Below, one piece after another: positions 1 through 5,125 of a stretch of DNA of 5,125 nucleotides; the stretch's first letter is position 1, and each line of letters opens with the position of its first letter. The notes under the pieces are model-generated. The model made no database searches and had not been told where the DNA came from. It saw nothing but the letters and a program-made list of their open reading frames with translations. Origin of the DNA: Alphaproteobacteria bacterium (lineage in GTDB: Bacteria > Pseudomonadota > Alphaproteobacteria > Sphingomonadales > Rhodothalassiaceae); assembly GCA_003694205.1 (NCBI GenBank), contig RFKS01000288.1:1-5125 (forward strand), read 5' to 3'. Made by a program: the position numbers and the translations under genes.

Positions 1-479
1 ATATTCCGGTCTCCGGCCGCTCGGATTTTCCCCGCCCCCTCGCCGAGGTGCCTGCCGGGTCCGCCGATAGGGTGCTGGTGTTTCGCGCCCACGGTTTCAC
101 GATCTACGATCGGGCGCCGCAGACCTATATCGACGCCATCTACGCCATGCTGCGCCCGGGCGGCGTCTTTGGCATCGTCGATCACAAGGGCAAGGAGGCG
201 GTGCCGCAGGCAGAGAAGGGCGACAACGGCTATGTCAATGAAAGCTTCGTGATCGGGATGGCGGAGAAGGCGGGCTTCCGGCTCGAGGCACGCAGCGATG
301 TCAACCGCAATCCCAGGGACACGAAAGATCACCCGCACGGAGTCTATTCCCTGCCGCCAACGCTCGCCGGCACGCTTCCCTTCACCGAAGCTCGGGAGCG
401 TTTCCTCACCATTGGCGAGTCCGACCGCTTCACCCTGCGTTTCCGCAAGCCCGCGGAGACGGATCAAGTGCGTCCCTGA
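1..479 (+). CDS. Class I SAM-dependent methyltransferase, COG4798-like (5' partial)
   Basis: The reading frame is open from base 3 to the TGA at 477-479, so the gene enters from upstream. The GTG at 48 is internal and not a convincing start, because coding continues before it (FPRPLAEV leads smoothly into PAGSADRVLVF). About 158 C-terminal residues are visible. ADRVLVFRAHGF fits the strand that follows motif I in Rossmann-fold methyltransferases. MLRPGGVFGIVDHKG is the typical LxPGGxxxxxD strand and turn. The segment AEKAGFRLEARSDVNRNPRD followed by DRFTLRFRKP near the C-terminus is characteristic of the predicted methyltransferases grouped as COG4798. The glycine-rich SAM-binding motif I would lie outside the window. 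Substrate is unknown; enzymes of this group are soluble and poorly characterised. A 107-base gap with its own promoter-like sequence separates it from the ABC genes, so a functional link to them is not implied. No clear terminator hairpin with a T-run follows it. Confidence 0.85.
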   Translation, partial: IPVSGRSDFPRPLAEVPAGSADRVLVFRAHGFTIYDRAPQTYIDAIYAMLRPGGVFGIVDHKGKEAVPQAEKGDNGYVNESFVIGMAEKAGFRLEARSDVNRNPRDTKDHPHGVYSLPPTLAGTLPFTEARERFLTIGESDRFTLRFRKPAETDQVRP

Positions 480-502
480 GGCCGGTCCCGTCGACAATGA
501 TC

Positions 503-534
503 TTGCGGTTCGATATATCTCCTTCCTATATACT
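503..534 (+). promoter_or_regulatory. Candidate sigma70-type promoter for the ABC operon
   Basis: TTGCGG at 503-508 resembles a -35 box. It is followed after 17-20 bases by overlapping -10 candidates: CTATAT (526-531), TATATA (527-532) and TATACT (529-534). The stretch 511-541 is conspicuously AT-rich within a very GC-rich window and includes the self-complementary GATATATC (512-519). Position and direction suit transcription of the ATPase gene that starts at 587. This is a consensus reading by eye; which -10 hexamer is used is uncertain. Confidence 0.45.
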
Positions 535-547
535 TCATGAAGCATGA
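533..547. promoter_or_regulatory. Palindrome near the predicted transcription start, possible operator
   Basis: CTTCATGAAG (533-542) is a perfect 10-base palindrome. It overlaps a second inverted repeat, TCATG-AAG-CATGA (535-547). Both sit on and just downstream of the candidate -10 box, where a repressor would block initiation. No regulator gene is visible in the window, so the binding protein is unknown. Short palindromes can arise by chance, and the functional reading is inference. Confidence 0.3.
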
Positions 548-575
548 GTCGGAAACAAGAACAAGGCAGCAGCGA

Positions 576-581
576 GGGAGG
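576..581 (+). promoter_or_regulatory. Ribosome binding site of the ATPase gene
   Basis: GGGAGG ends five bases before the ATG at 587. It fixes that codon as the start; the nearby ATG at 582 is in another frame and too close to the site. Confidence 0.7.
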
Positions 582-586
582 ATGCG

Positions 587-1468
587 ATGCTTTCGATCCG
601 TGGCGTGTCGAAGACCTATCCCGGAGGGGTGCGGGCCCTCGATGAGGTGAGCCTCGAAATTCCGGCCGGCATGTTCGGGCTGCTCGGGCCGAACGGTGCC
701 GGCAAGTCGACGCTCATGCGCACGATCGCAACCCTGCAGCAGCCCGATGCCGGCAGCATCCGCTTTGACGGCATCGATGCCTTGGCCGATCCCGCCGGCA
801 TTCGTGGCACGCTTGGCTATCTGCCGCAGGATTTCGGTGTTTATCCGCGCGTTTCGGCGCAAGCGATGCTCGAACATCTGGCGATCCTCAAGGGGATCAC
901 CGATGCCCGCGAGCGCAAGGCGCGCGTCGCGGCCCTGCTTGAGCAGACCAATCTTCATGCCGTGCGCAAGAAGCCGCTCGGCAGCTTCTCGGGCGGCATG
1001 CGGCAGCGCTTCGGGATCGCGCAGGCGCTGCTTGGCGATCCGCGGCTCATCATCGTCGATGAGCCAACGGCCGGTCTCGACCCCGAGGAGCGCGTGCGCT
1101 TCCACAATCTCCTTTCGGAGATCGGCGAGGACAAGGTGGTGATCCTGTCGACGCACATCGTCGATGACGTCACCGATCTCTGTCCCCGCATGGCCATTCT
1201 CGACCGCGGCCGCATCGTCCGCGAGGGCGAGCCGGCGGCGCTGATCGCCGAGCTGGCGGGTAGGGTCTGGCGCAAGAGCATCGACAAGTCCGAGCTCGCG
1301 GCACATCGTGCGCGTTACAATGTCATCTCTACCCATCTCTTCGCCGGCAAGACGGTGATTCATGTGCTGAGCGACAGCCCGCCAGGCGACGGCTTCGAGC
1401 CGCAGGCGCCCGATCTCGAGGACGTCTATTTCACCAGCATCCATACGCAGGAGCGGGCCGCCGCCTGA
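587..1468 (+). CDS. ABC transporter ATP-binding protein (ABC-2/NodI/CcmA-like exporter type)
   Basis: This 293-residue protein is a complete cytoplasmic ATPase subunit that hydrolyses ATP to drive a membrane partner. All nucleotide-binding motifs are present in order: Walker A GPNGAGKST (34-42, Lys40), Q-loop Gln81 in YLPQD, signature FSGGMRQR (134-141), Walker B LIIVDE (154-159, catalytic Glu159), D-loop GLDP (163-166) and switch His190. The M in place of Q in the signature is usual in the NodI/CcmA-type branch. After the core, residues 217-293 form a C-terminal extension ending in LEDVYF (277-282), a motif common in ATPases paired with ABC-2 permeases. The ATG at 587 is preceded by GGGAGG, and the resulting N-terminus (MLSIRGVSKTYPGG) is the normal family beginning. 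The permease-peptidase gene starts 42 bases downstream on the same strand, so the two are very probably co-transcribed and act together. No substrate-binding protein gene is seen, consistent with export or another non-import role. Substrate is unknown. Confidence 0.95.
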   Translation: MLSIRGVSKTYPGGVRALDEVSLEIPAGMFGLLGPNGAGKSTLMRTIATLQQPDAGSIRFDGIDALADPAGIRGTLGYLPQDFGVYPRVSAQAMLEHLAILKGITDARERKARVAALLEQTNLHAVRKKPLGSFSGGMRQRFGIAQALLGDPRLIIVDEPTAGLDPEERVRFHNLLSEIGEDKVVILSTHIVDDVTDLCPRMAILDRGRIVREGEPAALIAELAGRVWRKSIDKSELAAHRARYNVISTHLFAGKTVIHVLSDSPPGDGFEPQAPDLEDVYFTSIHTQERAAA

Positions 1469-1510
1469 CGGTGGGGCCACTGCCGAGACCGATGTCCGGG
1501 GGAGACCGTC
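1467..1510 (+). promoter_or_regulatory. Intercistronic gap with strong ribosome binding site and inverted repeat
   Basis: GGGGGAG (1498-1504) lies six bases before the ATG at 1511 and fixes that start; the next in-frame ATG (Met67) would remove the first membrane segment. GACGGT (1467-1472), overlapping the ATPase stop codon, is an exact inverted match to ACCGTC (1505-1510), which abuts the ATG. Inside lies the self-complementary GTGGGGCCAC (1471-1480). Base pairing could enclose the ribosome binding site, but the stem is only 6 bp with a 32-base loop, so its stability is doubtful. There is no T-run, so it is not an intrinsic terminator. Confidence 0.45.
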
Positions 1511-4500
1511 ATGTTTCGCGCCATTGTCGGGTTTGAGTTCCGCTATCAGCTGAAAAGCCCCGTCTTTCTCGTCACTTTCGTCTTCTTCTTCCTGCTCGCT
1601 TTCGGCGCCATCACGTCCGAGAACATCCAGATCGGCGGCGTCGGCAATGTGCACATCAATTCGCCCTTCGCGCTGACCCAGACGCATGTCGTCTTCAGCT
1701 TCATCGCGATGTTCATCGTCACCGCCTTTCTCGCCAATATCGTGCTGCGCGATGTCGAGCTCCGGACGGCCGAGACCTTTTTCACCACCCGTATCCGGAA
1801 GGGCGACTATCTTTTCGGCCGTTTCCTCGGCGCCTATGCCGTCTCGCTCCTGCTGCTCGCGGCGGTGCCGCTCGGGACGTTTATCGGCACGCTCATGCCG
1901 TGGCTTGATCCCGAGCGCCTGGGGCCGTTCAGCGCCACGCATTATGTCTATCCGTTCCTCGTCATCGGGGCACTCAATCTCCTGTTCGCCGGTGCGCTCG
2001 CCTTTGCGCTGGCGACCCTCAGCCGCAGCATGGGGCTCACCTATGTCGGCATCGTCGCCTTCTTCCTGCTTTACGGGGTGACGCAGAACTTCCTCAGCGA
2101 GCCGGCCTGGCGCGCGACGGCAGCGCTGTTCGACCCCTTCGGCGGTGCGGCCTTCCAGGAGGCGACACGTTACTGGACGGCCTTCGAGCGCAACGGCCAG
2201 CTCGTCCCGCTCGCCGGCGACTTCTTGCTCAATCGCCTGCTGTGGCTCGGCGTCTCTCTCACCGTCATTGCGCTCACCGCCTGGCGGTTCCGGTTCGAGA
2301 TCGTCGGCCGCAGCAGGCGCTGGCGCAGGAAGAAGGAGGTCGGGAGCGAGACCCCATCGTCTGCGACGCGCAGTCTCGCGCTGCCGCCGGTGCGGCTGGC
2401 ACAGGGGACTGGTGCCGACTGGCTGCGACTTCTGGCCCGCACCCGCCTCGAGACCGGGCTTGTCGTGAAAAGCATCGCCTTTCCGGTCCTCGTCGCGCTC
2501 GCCCTCATATCGACCGGGTTCAGCTTCTATGGCGCCTCCCAGTTTCTCGGCACCGACGTCTATCCGGTGACGCGGGCGCTGACCAATGTGATGCAGGGGA
2601 CTTTCACGCTCTCGCTTCTCATCGTCGTCGTCTATTACAGCGCCGAGCTTGTCTGGCGCGAGCGCGAGGCGGGCCTCCATGAGGTGATCGACGCGACACC
2701 TGTGCCGGGATGGGTCTTTGCCGGCTCGAAGATGCTGGCTGTTCTTGCGGTGGTCGCGATCCTGCTTGCGAGCGGTGTCGTCTTCTCCGTCCTCTACCAG
2801 CTGAGCCAAGGCTATACGAAGTTCGAATGGGGCGTCTATCTGACGCGGCACATGCTCGATTACGGCCGGCTCTTCTATGTCTTCGCCATCTTCGGTGTGC
2901 TCGTGCAGTGCTTCGTGCCCAACAAGTTCGTCGGCATGGGCGTAATGGTCGCCTATATCGTCTCGCTCTTCGCACTGGATCCGCTCGGCTTCGAGGATCC
3001 GCTCTATCGCCTCGGCGACCGTGCCGATGTCGCCTATTCCGACATGAACGGCTGGGGGCATTTTGCCGAGATCGCGCTCTCGTACGGCGCCTACTGGGCC
3101 TCCTTCTGCCTCCTGTTCTTCGTTCTCGCCCATCTCTTCTGGCGGCGCGGCGCCGAGGAATCCCTGCGCCTGCGGTTCGGCAAGGTGCGGCGGCGGCTGC
3201 GTCCCGCCATCTCGCTACTGGGCGTTCTCGCCATTGCAGCCGTGCTCGGGACCGGCGGCTATATCTGGTACAACACGCACATCCTCAACACCTACCGGAC
3301 CGCGGACGATATCGAAGACTGGCAGGTGGCCTATGAGAAGCGCTATCGTCCGCTCGAGACGGTGGCGCAGCCGCGGATCACCGGGATCGAGGTTGCGGTC
3401 GACCTCTATCCCGACGCGCGACGCTACGAGGCGCGCGGCAGCTATAGGCTAGAGAACCGTACCGACGAGCCTGTCTCCGTGGTTCACGTCGGATTCAATC
3501 AGGAAACGGAAGTTCGCGCGCTCGATCTCGACGGCGCGGTGCCGACGAGCGTCGATGCGGAGTTCAATGTCCACCATATCGAGCTCGCGACGCCGATGGC
3601 GCCCGGCGAGGTGCGCACGCTGCATTTCGAGACGGCGCGCGCTGTCAGAGGTTTCCGACACGCCCGTAACAATGACGGGCCCTTCGGCGGTGGCAGTGTC
3701 GCCGTCGTCTCGAACGGCACGCTGCTCTATGGCGGCGATGCCATGCCGTATATCGGCTTCACGCGCCAGGCGATCCTCACCGACCGCAACAAGCGGCGCA
3801 AGCACGGTTTGCCGGACATCGAGCGCTATCCCGACCTCGATGACGCGGCGGCCGCACGCAACAGCTATCTGAGCCACGATGCGGACTGGGTCCGGTTCCG
3901 CACCACGGTGTCGACCAGCGGCGACCAGATCGCGGTCGCGCCCGGCTACCCGGTGCGCGAATGGACGGATGGCGGACGGCGCTATGTCACCTACGAGATG
4001 GACGCGCCGATGCAGAATCTCGTCGCCTGGCTGTCAGGCCGCTACGAGCGGCGCCACGCCGAATGGAACGGGGTCTCGCTTGATGTCTACTACCACCCCG
4101 GTCACCCCTACAATGTCGACAAGATGCTCGACACGATGAAGAAGGCGCTTGCCTATTACAGCGCCAGTTTCAGCCCCTATCAGTACCGCCAGATGCGCAT
4201 TCTCGAGTTCCCCGCCTTTTTCGGCAATTTTGCGCAGTCCTTCCCCAACACCATCCAGTGGTCCGAGGGGCTCGGCTTCATCGCACGCGTCGACGAGCCG
4301 ACCGATATCGACTATGTCTTCTATGTCGGGGCGCACGAGATGGCGCACCAATGGTGGGGGCACCAGCTCTCGAGCGCCGATGTCCAGGGTCAGACGGTGC
4401 TCGTCGAGACTTTGGCGCAATATTCGGCGCTGATGGTCATGGAGCACGAATACGGCCCCGACCTCATGCGACGCTTCCTCAAATATGAGCTCGACAACTA

Positions 4501-5125
4501 TCTCTCCTCGCGTGGCCAGGAATCGCGCGAGGAAATGCCGCTGCTGCGGGTCGAGAACCAGCCCTATATCCATTATCGCAAGGGCTCGCTCGTGATGTAC
4601 GCGCTCAAGGACTATCTCGGCGAGGCGCGTGTCAACCGGGCGCTGGCGGCGCTGCTCGCGGAGAAGGCCTACCAATATGATCCCTATCCCCGCAGCGTCG
4701 ATCTCGAACGTCATCTGAAGGCGGTCGCCGAGACGCCGGACGAGCTGGCGCTGATCGAGGACCTGTTCGAGCGCATCACGCTTTTTGATCTCAAGGTGAC
4801 CGGGGCGGAGGTGACGCCGCGCGAGGATGGGCGTTTCGACGTCACGATCACGGTGGCGGCGAAAAAGCTCGAGGCCGACGGGCTCGGCCGCGAGAGCGAG
4901 CGGCCGCTAGACATGATGATCGACATCGGCGCCTTCACGGTGCGTCCCGACGACAAGAAGTTTGCGCCGGACGCGGTGCTGCATCTTGCAAAGCACCGGA
5001 TCCGGGGCGGCGAGAATACGGTGCGTCTGGTCCTCGACCGGGCGCCGGCCTTCGTCGGTGTCGATCCCTATGTGAAGCTCATCGACCGCGATGCCGACGA
5101 CAATGTGAAGGCAACGGGATCCTCA
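1511..5125 (+). CDS. Fused ABC-2-type permease (duplicated) and M1 family metallopeptidase (3' partial)
   Basis: The frame is open for 1205 codons with no stop before the window ends; comparison with what I know of such fusions suggests only a few residues are missing. Residues 1-545 contain about twelve hydrophobic segments, roughly at 18-36, 58-80, 103-128, 146-169, 174-195, 240-258, 318-337, 361-381, 405-429, 452-470, 473-490 and 521-543, giving two six-helix permease halves joined by an Arg/Lys-rich, presumably cytoplasmic linker (259-317). A basic loop (545-564) and a thirteenth segment (566-587) then place the rest outside the membrane. Residues from about 620 form an M1 peptidase: an N-terminal beta domain (ITGIEVAVDLYP at 623-634, DADWVRF near 790), zinc motif HEMAH (942-946, catalytic Glu943), third ligand Glu966 in ETLAQYSAL, and probable catalytic Tyr1022 in YRKG. 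A beta-rich C-terminal domain starts near 1092. It is the evident partner of the upstream ATPase. There is no canonical GXMEN motif, so aminopeptidase activity is not assured. Substrate and transported molecule are unknown. Confidence 0.93.
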   Translation, partial: MFRAIVGFEFRYQLKSPVFLVTFVFFFLLAFGAITSENIQIGGVGNVHINSPFALTQTHVVFSFIAMFIVTAFLANIVLRDVELRTAETFFTTRIRKGDYLFGRFLGAYAVSLLLLAAVPLGTFIGTLMPWLDPERLGPFSATHYVYPFLVIGALNLLFAGALAFALATLSRSMGLTYVGIVAFFLLYGVTQNFLSEPAWRATAALFDPFGGAAFQEATRYWTAFERNGQLVPLAGDFLLNRLLWLGVSLTVIALTAWRFRFEIVGRSRRWRRKKEVGSETPSSATRSLALPPVRLAQGTGADWLRLLARTRLETGLVVKSIAFPVLVALALISTGFSFYGASQFLGTDVYPVTRALTNVMQGTFTLSLLIVVVYYSAELVWREREAGLHEVIDATPVPGWVFAGSKMLAVLAVVAILLASGVVFSVLYQLSQGYTKFEWGVYLTRHMLDYGRLFYVFAIFGVLVQCFVPNKFVGMGVMVAYIVSLFALDPLGFEDPLYRLGDRADVAYSDMNGWGHFAEIALSYGAYWASFCLLFFVLAHLFWRRGAEESLRLRFGKVRRRLRPAISLLGVLAIAAVLGTGGYIWYNTHILNTYRTADDIEDWQVAYEKRYRPLETVAQPRITGIEVAVDLYPDARRYEARGSYRLENRTDEPVSVVHVGFNQETEVRALDLDGAVPTSVDAEFNVHHIELATPMAPGEVRTLHFETARAVRGFRHARNNDGPFGGGSVAVVSNGTLLYGGDAMPYIGFTRQAILTDRNKRRKHGLPDIERYPDLDDAAAARNSYLSHDADWVRFRTTVSTSGDQIAVAPGYPVREWTDGGRRYVTYEMDAPMQNLVAWLSGRYERRHAEWNGVSLDVYYHPGHPYNVDKMLDTMKKALAYYSASFSPYQYRQMRILEFPAFFGNFAQSFPNTIQWSEGLGFIARVDEPTDIDYVFYVGAHEMAHQWWGHQLSSADVQGQTVLVETLAQYSALMVMEHEYGPDLMRRFLKYELDNYLSSRGQESREEMPLLRVENQPYIHYRKGSLVMYALKDYLGEARVNRALAALLAEKAYQYDPYPRSVDLERHLKAVAETPDELALIEDLFERITLFDLKVTGAEVTPREDGRFDVTITVAAKKLEADGLGRESERPLDMMIDIGAFTVRPDDKKFAPDAVLHLAKHRIRGGENTVRLVLDRAPAFVGVDPYVKLIDRDADDNVKATGSS

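Noticed and set aside
48..50. GTG at 48 as the true start of the methyltransferase
   Set aside because: The frame is open to the window edge with protein-like sequence before it, there is no ribosome binding site, and starting here would leave out the SAM-binding half of the fold.
480..502. Possible terminator after the methyltransferase gene
   Set aside because: Only weak GC-rich complementarity (around GGGAC/GTCCC-like bases) and no T-run; not enough to call.
464..3133. Very long minus-strand open frame (889 codons) opposite the ATPase and permease
   Set aside because: Its codons are exactly in register with the sense codons of both real genes, so it closes only where the sense strand uses TTA, CTA or TCA. 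Those codons are very rare here: the frame is bounded by TCA at 464-466 and by the Leu569 CTA at 3215-3217. The product is a low-complexity, highly charged sequence (many R, E, D, H) typical of antisense reading, with no recognisable domain, and it would run across the intergenic promoter.
1686..3452. Plus-strand open frames overlapping the permease in other frames (such as 1686-2081, 2242-2682, 2710-3336, 3063-3452)
   Set aside because: They are rich in Arg, Ser, Pro and Ala, lack ribosome binding sites and domains, and overlap a continuous coding frame with clear membrane segments. There is no sign of a frameshift in the real gene.
3449..4714. Further long minus-strand open frames (3449-3877 and 4034-4714) opposite the peptidase domain
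   Set aside because: Same in-register antisense effect: they end at the sense CTA at 3449-3451 and the sense TCA at 4034-4036. The sense strand carries clear M1 motifs across this stretch.

Overview
The window looks like chromosomal DNA from a GC-rich proteobacterium, most likely an alphaproteobacterium. The evidence is GC-rich third codon positions, near-absence of TTA, CTA and TCA codons, and the character of the proteins; the taxonomic call is inference. All three genes lie on the + strand with little space between them, and no RNA genes, mobile elements or CRISPR arrays are visible.

Layout: (1) Bases 1-479 hold the 3' part of a class I SAM-dependent methyltransferase gene of the COG4798-like type; its SAM-binding glycine motif lies upstream of the window. 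(2) Bases 480-586 are a short, locally AT-rich intergenic region with a plausible sigma70-type promoter and an overlapping palindrome (CTTCATGAAG). (3) Bases 587-1468 encode a complete ABC transporter ATPase of the ABC-2/NodI/CcmA-like type. (4) A 42-base gap carrying a strong ribosome binding site leads to (5) a very large gene from 1511 that is still open at the window end (1205 codons seen). It encodes a fusion of a duplicated ABC-2-type permease (two sets of about six membrane segments), one extra membrane segment, and a complete-looking M1 (gluzincin) metallopeptidase domain.

The ATPase and the fusion protein probably form a two-gene operon. A homodimer of the ATPase could drive the two permease halves, which are already joined in one chain, while the zinc peptidase domain sits on the outer (periplasmic) face. 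This suggests coupling of export, or of a mechanical membrane action, to peptide cleavage or peptide binding outside the membrane. The architecture recurs in sequence databases as 'ABC transporter permease/M1 family aminopeptidase', but I know of no established function. It is the most interesting part of the window, especially because its M1 active site departs from the textbook pattern: the third zinc-ligand glutamate is spaced by 19 rather than 18 residues, and there is no GXMEN motif.
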